Below are positions 1 through 6,252 of a stretch of 8,430 bases of DNA, piece by piece. A program made the position numbers and the translations under genes. The stretch's first letter is position 1; each line of letters begins with the position of its first letter. The notes below the pieces were generated by a model, which saw only the letters and a program-made list of their open reading frames with translations, was not told the origin of the DNA and made no database searches. Source of the stretch: an uncultured Actinomycetes bacterium. GTDB lineage: Bacteria; Actinomycetota; Acidimicrobiia; Acidimicrobiales; Acidimicrobilacustridaceae. Where the stretch lies: the NCBI GenBank assembly GCA_945957335.1, contig CAMFLJ010000155.1:1-8430 (forward strand). The letters are read 5' to 3'.

Positions 1-662
1 CGCGCCGTCGACCACGCCTCGACCGTCAGCATCGCCTGCCGGTCCCAGCCGCCGGCGAGGTAGGTGCGGATCGCCCTCTCCAGGGCCCCACCCACCGGAC
101 CGAAGCGCACGGTCGCGAGGCGCACGCCCTCCGGGTCGCTCTCCAGCAGACCACGGACACCCTTGGCCTCGAGGGCGGCGGCGTCCTCACGCCCCCCACG
201 CCGGCTCCCGTTGGTGCAGAACGTGAAGACCCCTTCCGCACCGGGGCGCACCCGACGGAAGCCGCGCTCGTCGGGGATCCACAGGCCACGCATGGCCTCC
301 GCGTCGAGCAGGGTGGACCCCCGGAACGTCGTGCGGTCCTTCACGTCGAGCTGGAGCAGGTGATGGGAGCCCGGCTGCACCGTCAGCAGGTGCATCTGGG
401 AGCCGGCGGACACCCCGGCAAGGAGATCCGGCGGTTCGTGGCGGCACACCAGCACGGGGCCGAGGCCGAGGTCGCCCGCCCACTCGACGAACTCGTGCTG
501 GATGCCCGGCCAGTCCACCCGAGGCGCGAACGAATCGACGTCACCGAAGCCCTCGAAGGCGGATCGCACGTTCTTGCGCGCGCCCCAATGGGGGAACCGC
601 TCGCTCAACCGCTGGAGCAGCGGGAGCCACAGGTGTGCTCTGTCACCGCGGCCCTCGGTCAT
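1..662 (-). CDS. Hypothetical protein, possibly nucleotidyltransferase-like (C-terminus missing)
   Basis: An open frame reads leftward from an ATG at 662 and leaves the window after about 220 codons with no stop, so the C-terminus is not seen. I do not recognise the family with confidence. The frame looks real: its third positions are strongly G/C and its amino-acid mix is that of a soluble globular protein with no signal peptide or membrane span. A weak clue is GDVD at residues 40-43 followed by LDV at 105-107 at the end of a predicted strand. This resembles the spaced acidic residues (G-x-D-x-D, then h-D-h) of minimal nucleotidyltransferase folds. The part after residue 107 (FRG, LWIPDE, then a charged helix) is also reminiscent of nucleotidyltransferase-like proteins next to polysaccharide genes, but this is inference. 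The start is uncertain: an in-frame GTG at 701 preceded by GGGGA would add 13 residues, and the ATG has only a weak purine stretch upstream. Confidence 0.7.
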   Translation of the reverse strand, partial: MTEGRGDRAHLWLPLLQRLSERFPHWGARKNVRSAFEGFGDVDSFAPRVDWPGIQHEFVEWAGDLGLGPVLVCRHEPPDLLAGVSAGSQMHLLTVQPGSHHLLQLDVKDRTTFRGSTLLDAEAMRGLWIPDERGFRRVRPGAEGVFTFCTNGSRRGGREDAAALEAKGVRGLLESDPEGVRLATVRFGPVGGALERAIRTYLAGGWDRQAMLTVEAWSTA

Positions 663-768
663 CGGGCTGCCGGAGGTGACCTGAGCGGGGCGTGCAGCCA
701 CGCGGGCTGCGTCCCCATGGTCGTGGGGGATCCTCTTCGACGTGGGACGGTCCTTCCATCGCGCTGCC

Positions 769-797
769 GGTCCCGTGCGGAGCTCCGCCCACGGACC
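769..797. repeat. Imperfect palindrome in intergenic region
   Basis: GGTCC at 769-773 pairs with GGACC at 793-797, GTG with CAC inside it, and CGGAG with CTCCG around the centre GGAGCTCC. Small bulges (one base on the left, two on the right) break the symmetry. It lies about 107 bases upstream of the ATG at 662. It could be a regulator-binding dyad or a leader-RNA hairpin for that gene. In a genome this GC-rich, chance dyads are common, so its function is unproven. Confidence 0.35.
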
Positions 798-841
798 GAC
801 GACTGCGTGACCGCAGCTGCGCGGAACCTAGCCGACTAACC

Positions 842-887
842 CTTCGGCCCGGGGGTCACCCCCCCTACCCACCGACACGCGCCGAAG
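842..887. repeat. Nested inverted repeat
   Basis: The outer arms CTTCGGC (842-848) and GCCGAAG (881-887) are perfect 7-bp complements. Between them sits a GC inner dyad, GGGGGT (851-856) against ACCCCC (858-863). In RNA from either strand this would give an outer stem around an inner GC hairpin. It lies 28 bases beyond the stop of the small membrane-protein gene and about 180 bases upstream of the next minus-strand gene. It may therefore be part of a transcription end, a leader structure or a protein-binding site. No run of T follows on the minus strand, so a classical intrinsic terminator is not evident. Confidence 0.4.
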
Positions 888-893
888 CCGTTC

Positions 894-909
894 GCCCCTC
901 GCACGGGGC
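894..909 (-). terminator. Candidate weak hairpin after the small membrane-protein gene
   Basis: GCCCC (894-898) and GGGGC (905-909) form a 5-bp GC stem with a 6-base loop, starting six bases past the TGA at 917-915. There is no T-tract. Actinobacterial ends often lack one, but a 5-bp stem alone is weak support. Together with the nested repeat at 842-887 it may mark the end of the c-di-GMP gene transcript. Confidence 0.25.
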
Positions 910-914
910 CCGGC

Positions 915-1031
915 TCAGACGTCGTCGGGGTCGTACTCGCCGGCCTCGTAGCGCTTGCGGCGCGACATCTGGGCGGCGAAGGCCACCACGACGAGCACGG
1001 CCACGGCGGCGAAGATGAGGATCCCGATCAC
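915..1031 (-). CDS. Predicted 38-aa single-span membrane protein
   Basis: A GTG at 1031-1029 opens a 38-codon frame ending with TGA at 917-915. The protein is almost entirely one hydrophobic helix (residues 2-22, beginning IGILIFAAVAVLVVV). A basic patch SRRKR and an acidic tail EAGEYDPDDV follow. The positive-inside rule suggests the tail faces the cytoplasm. The GTG overlaps the TGA of the upstream cyclic-di-GMP gene in the sequence GTGA, a classical translational-coupling arrangement. This decides the start here, because there is no strong Shine-Dalgarno sequence. The same frame extends upstream to a GTG at 1115, giving 66 residues, but the extra 28 are polar and would put the membrane helix inside the overlap. 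Function is unknown. Such tiny proteins can be membrane anchors or modulators of a partner, but nothing here proves a partnership beyond gene order. Confidence 0.6.
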   Translation of the reverse strand: MIGILIFAAVAVLVVVAFAAQMSRRKRYEAGEYDPDDV

Positions 1032-3418
1032 GGCTCGAGTCTTGCCGATGGCGGCACGGACCGGGGAGATCCGCCATCCGACCCGGCCGAGAGGGCCCGC
1101 TGCGCGGCGATCCACGACGGCACCTCACCGGGGGCGAGCGGCTCGGTCCAGAGGAAGCCCTGGGCCCGGTCGCAGCCCATCGCGCGCAGGATGGCCAGCT
1201 GCTCGGCGGTCTCGACGCCTTCGGCCACCGCCACCAGACCCACCGCGTGGGCGAGCCCGATGATCGCCTCGACGATCGTGCGGTCCGTGCCGCCCAGCTC
1301 GAGGCGGGCCACGAACGAGCGGTCGACCTTCAGGGCGGACGCCGGCAGGTCGCGCAAGTAGCTCATCGACGAGTAGCCGGTGCCGAAGTCGTCGATCGCG
1401 ATCCGGAAGCCCCGCCGCCGCAGGTCCCTCAGGCGGTCGATGGCATGGACCGGATCACCCATCAGAGCGGTCTCGGTGATCTCGAGCTCCACGGCGGACG
1501 TGTCGACCCCGGCGCACAGGAACACGTCGTCGACCAGGTCGACGAAGCTCGGCCGGGCCAGCTGGTGGGCCGACAGGTTGACCGAGATGAGGTCGGGGCA
1601 ACCATCGCCGGCGGCGGCCTGCCACTCCGCCAGCTGACGGGCCGCGGCCCGCAGCACCCACTCGCCCAACGGGCGGATGAGGCCCGTGTCCTCGGCCAGG
1701 CCGATGAAGGCGTCGGGGCGCACCAGGCCGTGCTCGGGGTGGCGCCAGCGCACCAGCGCCTCCAGGCTGATCTCCTGGCGTTCGCCCTCCACCATCAGGT
1801 CGACGATCGGGTGCCACACCAGCTCGAGCTCCTCGCGCTCGAGCGCCCGGCACAAGTCGTTGGTCATCTCCAGGCGACGCACGGCGTTGACCCGCATGCT
1901 GTCGTCGAACACCTCGTGGTTGGCCCGACCACCCTCCTTGGCGACGTACATGGCGGCGTCGGCCTCGCGCAGCAGGGCCCGGGGCGAAGCGCCCGGCTGG
2001 TCGCGCAGGGTGATGCCGATGCTGGCGGTGATGAAGGTCTGCGCGCTCTCCAGCTCGAAGGGCGCGGCCATGGCGGCGTTCAGCCGCTCGGCCACGTCGG
2101 ACGCCGCCTCGGCATCGGGCAGGTTCGGGCACAACACCGCGAACTCGTCACCGCCGAGCCGGGCCACGGTGTCACCGCCGCGCACCACCTCGCGCAGCCG
2201 GTCGGCCACCGCCACCAGCAGCTGGTCACCCACGTCGTGGCCGAGCGCGTCGTTCACCAGCTTGAAGCCGTCGAGGTCGACGAGCAGCACCGCGAGCACC
2301 CGGCCGCGGCCCAATGCGTCGGTCGCCGCGGCCAGCCGATCGTGCAGCAGGGCCCGGTTCGGGAGGCCGGTGAGGGGGTCGTGCAGCGCCTGCTCCATGA
2401 GCTGGCGGCTGGCTTCGATGCGCTCGAGCGCGGTGGCGGCCACGTTGGCGAGGCTCTGGAGGAAGTCGACCTCGTCGGCCGCCCAGCGACGGGGCACCCG
2501 GTTGGCGACCACGAGGGCGCAGAGCTGCTCGCTCCGGGGGCGGATGGCCACCCCGGCGGCGCTCCGGGCATCGGGCGCGGCCATGACCAGCTGGTCGTCG
2601 CCCTGGGCCCGGAGGTCCTCGACCCACACCGGGCCGTCCTGGTCGAGCACCCCGCGGGTGAACGAGCCGGGGGCCGCCCGGTCGAGGCGCGTGGTGGGGC
2701 GCCACCCGGCCGATCCGGCGCCGGCGGCGACACCGAGGCGACCGTCGACGAGCACCTCCTCGACCAGCGCGAAGTCGACGTTCAGCAGCCGCCACGCGCT
2801 CTCGACGATCTCGGCGAAGAGCACCTCGATGGCGTCACCGGCGAGCGCCATCTGGCCGATGCGAGCCAGCGCGGCCTGCATCTCGACCCGGCCCGCCAGC
2901 TCGACCTGGACGGCGGAGCGGGCCAACCGTGAGCCGACGGCCACCTCGCGCGCCGCGATGGAGCCCAGGGCCGAGGCGGCCTCGACGCCGAGCCGCTCGA
3001 GGAGGTGGAGCCGGGGGGCGTCGTGGCCGTCGGGCGAGCCCGTGGTCGTGACGAGCACGCCCCGCAGCTCGAGGCCGCACCGCAGCGGCACCGCGCAGGT
3101 CGAGCCGTCGCCGGCGGGCAGCACCACGACGTCGCCCTCGAGCAGGGCCCGGTCGACCGCCCGGCGGGCCACCGGCTCGGCGTCCTCGCCCAGCTCGCCG
3201 GCGCGGGCCACCTCGGTGATGTCGCCACCGGGCTCGTCGGGGAACATCCACACCACGGCACCGTCGAAGTCGCCCTCGTCGGTGAGCACCTGCGTGAGCG
3301 TCTGGTGCACCTGGTGGCGGCTGGTGGCCTGCAGCACGGCACGGCCCGCGGCAGCGAAGGCGCCGTACAGGCGCGGGTCCACCACCGCTGCCGATCGTGT
3401 CGTGTTGTCGTTCTCCAC
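1028..3418 (-). CDS. GAF-GAF-GGDEF-EAL cyclic-di-GMP synthase/phosphodiesterase
   Basis: This 796-residue cytosolic protein should make and/or break the second messenger cyclic-di-GMP. Two GAF-like sensor regions occupy roughly residues 15-160 and 180-335. A short helix then leads to HDPLTGLPNR, the usual entry to a GGDEF domain (about 345-505). The GGDEF signature is intact at 422-426, DLDGFK lies at 371-376, and an inhibitory-site RxxD (RGGD) is at 413-416, five residues before the signature. The EAL domain (about 515-770) keeps EAL at 553-555, the metal and catalytic environment NLS (614-616), ELEITET (644-650), DDFGTGYSS (676-684), KVD (697-699), VAEGVET (731-737) and QG (753-754). By motif, both active sites therefore look competent. 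No signal peptide or membrane segment is seen, so GAF ligands or partners probably set the balance. The start is GTG at 3418 with AGGGA five bases upstream. A 140-base gap separates it from the glycosidase gene, and its stop overlaps the small membrane-protein gene. Confidence 0.95.
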   Translation of the reverse strand: MENDNTTRSAAVVDPRLYGAFAAAGRAVLQATSRHQVHQTLTQVLTDEGDFDGAVVWMFPDEPGGDITEVARAGELGEDAEPVARRAVDRALLEGDVVVLPAGDGSTCAVPLRCGLELRGVLVTTTGSPDGHDAPRLHLLERLGVEAASALGSIAAREVAVGSRLARSAVQVELAGRVEMQAALARIGQMALAGDAIEVLFAEIVESAWRLLNVDFALVEEVLVDGRLGVAAGAGSAGWRPTTRLDRAAPGSFTRGVLDQDGPVWVEDLRAQGDDQLVMAAPDARSAAGVAIRPRSEQLCALVVANRVPRRWAADEVDFLQSLANVAATALERIEASRQLMEQALHDPLTGLPNRALLHDRLAAATDALGRGRVLAVLLVDLDGFKLVNDALGHDVGDQLLVAVADRLREVVRGGDTVARLGGDEFAVLCPNLPDAEAASDVAERLNAAMAAPFELESAQTFITASIGITLRDQPGASPRALLREADAAMYVAKEGGRANHEVFDDSMRVNAVRRLEMTNDLCRALEREELELVWHPIVDLMVEGERQEISLEALVRWRHPEHGLVRPDAFIGLAEDTGLIRPLGEWVLRAAARQLAEWQAAAGDGCPDLISVNLSAHQLARPSFVDLVDDVFLCAGVDTSAVELEITETALMGDPVHAIDRLRDLRRRGFRIAIDDFGTGYSSMSYLRDLPASALKVDRSFVARLELGGTDRTIVEAIIGLAHAVGLVAVAEGVETAEQLAILRAMGCDRAQGFLWTEPLAPGEVPSWIAAQRALSAGSDGGSPRSVPPSARLEP

Positions 3419-3459
3419 GAGCGTCCCTGCCGTTCCGCCTCCGGATGGACCGTGACAGG

Positions 3460-3488
3460 TTGTCGGCAGGTCGGGGCCGCCCCCTTTA
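3460..3488 (-). promoter_or_regulatory. Possible FliA/WhiG-type promoter for the c-di-GMP gene
   Basis: On the minus strand TAAA (3488-3485) is followed 17 bases later by GCCGACAA (3467-3460). This is close to the TAAA-N(about 15-16)-GCCGATAA pattern of the FliA/WhiG sigma family, with one mismatch in the downstream box and spacing one to two bases too long. The downstream box ends about 42 bases before the GTG at 3418, a sensible distance. The spacer is GC-rich and partly palindromic. A chance match is quite possible. Confidence 0.25.
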
Positions 3489-3512
3489 CCCCATTCGTGA
3501 CCAGGCCACGGG

Positions 3513-3528
3513 GGCCCGGGAACGGGCC
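3513..3528 (-). terminator. Candidate GC hairpin after the glycosidase gene
   Basis: GGCCCG (3513-3518) and CGGGCC (3523-3528) form a perfect 6-bp GC stem around a 4-base loop, about 30 bases past the TGA at 3561-3559. No T-run follows. Its position between the glycosidase stop and the next start fits a tail-less actinobacterial terminator or a pause site. Confidence 0.35.
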
Positions 3529-3558
3529 GGACAGGGGCGCCAGGAGGTCGGACGGGGC

Positions 3559-6222
3559 TCAGGCCCCCGGGCGGGGCCGGGACACCACCAGGTCGGCCAC
3601 CAGGGAGGTCCAGCCCGTCTGGTGCGCCGCACCCAGGCCCCCACCGGTGTCACCGTGGAAGTACTCGTAGAACGCGGGGAGCTCACTCCAGCGGGGCTCG
3701 TCCTCGAAGCGGGCCAGCCCGCCGGTGGTGGCGGCCGGCCGGCGCCCGTCGGGCCCGGGCAGGAACAGCGACACCAGCCGGTCGGAGAGCTCGTCGGCGA
3801 TCTCCGACAGCGTGGCGTCACGGCCCGAGCCGGTGGGCATCTCGACCACGAGCGAGTCGCCGAGGAACGAGTGCATCCGGCGCAGCGACTCGATGACCAG
3901 GAAGTTGAGCGGGAACCACACCGGGCCCCGCCAGTTCGAGTTGCCGCCGAACAGCCGGGAGCGGCTCTCCGCGGGCTCGTAGTCGACGGTCGCCTCGAGC
4001 CCGGCCACGTCCATCGAGAACGGGTGCTCGGCGTGCCAGCGCGAGAGCGAGCGCAGGCCGTGCGGCGACAGGAACTCGTCCTGGTCGAGCACCCGCTCGA
4101 GCAGCCGGCGGAGGCGGTCGGTGCTCACCACCGACGCCATCACCGCGCTCCGGCCGCCCGACGCGGCGCCGATGGTGGCCCGCTCGTCGACCCGGCCGAC
4201 GTGCGCACTGTCGGCCCGGTGGCGCAGGAACCAGGTCATCCGCTCGAAGAACTCCGGGAGCGACGCGGCCCGCGAGCCGTCACCCACCGCCACCGCGACC
4301 AGCGGGATCAGCCCCACCATCGAGCGCACCTGCACCCGGCGGCCCGAGCCGTCGGGCGTGCGCACGATGTCGTAGTAGAAGCCGTCGTCCTCGTCCCAGA
4401 GGTCCGAGCGGTTCATCGCCTCGGCGATCAGGTTGAAGTGCTCGAGGAACTTCACCGCCAGGTCCTCGTAGCTGTGGTCCTCCTCGGCCAGCCGCAGGGC
4501 CATCTCGAGCAGGTTCAGGCAGTACATCGCCATCCACGCCGTACCGTCGCTCTGCTCGAGGGTGTTGCCCCCCGGCAGCGGCGCCGACCGGTTGAACGGG
4601 CCGATGTTGTCGAGGCCGAGGAACCCGCCCTCGAACACGTTGTTGCCCTCGGCGTCCTCCCGGTTCACCCACCACGTGAAGTTGAGGAGCAGCTTGTGCA
4701 TCATGCGGGCGAGGAACGTGCGGTCGGAGCCGCCGTCGATCTCGAACACCCGCATCGCCGCCCACGCGTGCACCGGCGGGTTGGCGTCGGAGAAGTCCCA
4801 CTCGTACGCGGGCAGCTGCCCGTTCGGGTGCTGGAACCACTCGCGGGTGAGCAGCAGCAGCTGCTGCTTGGCCAGCGCCGGGTCGACGTGGGCCAGCGCC
4901 ACGCAGTGGAACGCGAGGTCCCACGACGCGAACCACGGGTACTCCCACGTGTCGGGCATGACGATCACGTCGTTGGAGTCGAGGTGGCGCCACCCGCCGT
5001 TGCGGATCTCGCCGCGCCCCTCGGGCGGCGGGGGCTCACCCGGGTCGCCGTCGAGCCAGCGGTCGACGTCGTAGCGGTAGTACTGCCGGCTCCAGAGCAG
5101 GCCTGCGAACGCCTGGCGCGCCACCAGGGCCTCGTCGGCTCCGACGTCGGCCGGGATCACCTCGGCATAGAACTCATCGGCCTCGGCCCGGCGCTGCTCC
5201 ATGATCCGCTCGAAGCGCGAGCCCGTGCCCCGGGGGCGGCCCTTGCTCAGCCGCACCCGCACCTCGGCGGTGGCGCCCGCCTCCACGGTGAGGGCGAACC
5301 ACCCCGCCACCTTGGTGCCGACCTGGTCGGGGCTCACCGTGTCGGCCCCGCTCACCACGTGGTCGTTGATGCCGTCCTTCGGGAACGCGGTGGTGGCCGG
5401 CGCGTCGGGCCCCCACAGCCGGGCCGCGTTCGACTCGTTCTCGCAGAAGAGCCACTGCGGAGCGTCGCCCGCCACCGCCGACGCGGTGAGCCACCACTCG
5501 CCCAGGCGGTCGGGGTGCTCGGCACGCACCGCGCCCTGCCCCTCGTCGAACGAGACCGACGGGCGCAGCTCCGGGTCGTGGCGCCCCCACGACCACGTGT
5601 TGCGGAACCACAGGTGGGGAAGCACGTGGATCGTGGCCGCCTGAGGACCGGCGTTGGTGACCCGGACGCGCATGCACAGGTCGTCGACGTCGCCCTTCGC
5701 GTGGTCGACGTCGACCACCCAGTAGCGCCCGTCGTCGAACACACCGGTGTCGACCAGCTCGAACTCGGCGTCGTCGACCGTGCGGCGGGCGTTCTCCTCG
5801 ATCAGCCGCTCGTAGGGGAACTCGGCCTGCGGGTAGTGGTAGCGCCACGACAACCACGCGCTCGACGGCACCGCGTCGAGGTGCCACCAGTGGTCCTTCA
5901 CGTCCTCGCCGTGGTTGCCCTCGGCGTTGGCGAGCCCGAAGGCGCGCTCCTTCAGGAAGGGGTCGACCCCGTTCCAGAGCGCCAGCCCCAGGCACATCCC
6001 CTGCCGGCGATCGCAGACCGCGGCCAGGCCGTCCTCCCCCCAGCGGTAGGCGCGCGACCGGGCGTGGTCGTGCGGGAAGAAGTCCCAGGCCTCACCGTCG
6101 GGCGAGTAGTCCTCGCGGACGGTGCCCCACTGCCGGGCCGAGACGTAGGGGCCCCACTCGTGCCAGGCCGTGAGCCCGTCGCTCGCCGCCGCCGATGCCA
6201 GCCGTTGCCGCTCTGCGCCCAT
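3559..6222 (-). CDS. GH63/MGH1-like glycoside hydrolase
   Basis: This 887-residue protein looks like a large bacterial member of the GH63 / MGH1-like glycosidase group, which folds as an (alpha/alpha)6 barrel and inverts alpha-glycosides (glucosidase or mannosylglycerate hydrolase type). The N-terminal half (about 20-345), opening WGPYVSARQWGTVREDYS, resembles the beta-rich domain of such enzymes. The barrel occupies about 365-885. Family-like motifs are WEYPWFASWDLAFH (426-439), EWDFSDANPP (474-483), GNSNWRGPVWFPLNFL (760-775) and FYEYFHGDTGGGLG (851-864). By analogy with GH63/GH37 enzymes, D476 is the likely acid and E853 the likely base; I infer this without an alignment. The usual TGEG of the last motif reads TGGG. 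No signal peptide is visible, so the substrate is probably cytoplasmic, and its identity cannot be read from sequence. The ATG at 6222 lies 30 bases after the regulator's stop, with a GGGAG too far upstream (18 bases) to be a good ribosome site. Co-transcription with the regulator is likely. Confidence 0.88.
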   Translation of the reverse strand: MGAERQRLASAAASDGLTAWHEWGPYVSARQWGTVREDYSPDGEAWDFFPHDHARSRAYRWGEDGLAAVCDRRQGMCLGLALWNGVDPFLKERAFGLANAEGNHGEDVKDHWWHLDAVPSSAWLSWRYHYPQAEFPYERLIEENARRTVDDAEFELVDTGVFDDGRYWVVDVDHAKGDVDDLCMRVRVTNAGPQAATIHVLPHLWFRNTWSWGRHDPELRPSVSFDEGQGAVRAEHPDRLGEWWLTASAVAGDAPQWLFCENESNAARLWGPDAPATTAFPKDGINDHVVSGADTVSPDQVGTKVAGWFALTVEAGATAEVRVRLSKGRPRGTGSRFERIMEQRRAEADEFYAEVIPADVGADEALVARQAFAGLLWSRQYYRYDVDRWLDGDPGEPPPPEGRGEIRNGGWRHLDSNDVIVMPDTWEYPWFASWDLAFHCVALAHVDPALAKQQLLLLTREWFQHPNGQLPAYEWDFSDANPPVHAWAAMRVFEIDGGSDRTFLARMMHKLLLNFTWWVNREDAEGNNVFEGGFLGLDNIGPFNRSAPLPGGNTLEQSDGTAWMAMYCLNLLEMALRLAEEDHSYEDLAVKFLEHFNLIAEAMNRSDLWDEDDGFYYDIVRTPDGSGRRVQVRSMVGLIPLVAVAVGDGSRAASLPEFFERMTWFLRHRADSAHVGRVDERATIGAASGGRSAVMASVVSTDRLRRLLERVLDQDEFLSPHGLRSLSRWHAEHPFSMDVAGLEATVDYEPAESRSRLFGGNSNWRGPVWFPLNFLVIESLRRMHSFLGDSLVVEMPTGSGRDATLSEIADELSDRLVSLFLPGPDGRRPAATTGGLARFEDEPRWSELPAFYEYFHGDTGGGLGAAHQTGWTSLVADLVVSRPRPGA

Positions 6223-6252
6223 GGGGCGATTCTGACACCGCTCCCGGCGGGA

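Noticed and set aside
360..1018. Plus-strand frames of 159 and 108 codons at the left
   Set aside because: The first is mostly antisense to the gene starting at 662 and the second crosses the dyad-rich gap with an Arg/Pro-rich product; neither has a good ribosome site or domain.
1247..3455. Two long plus-strand frames (561 and 592 codons) antisense to the c-di-GMP gene
   Set aside because: The minus strand carries intact GGDEF and EAL motifs; these frames have biased, repetitive composition and no recognisable domain.
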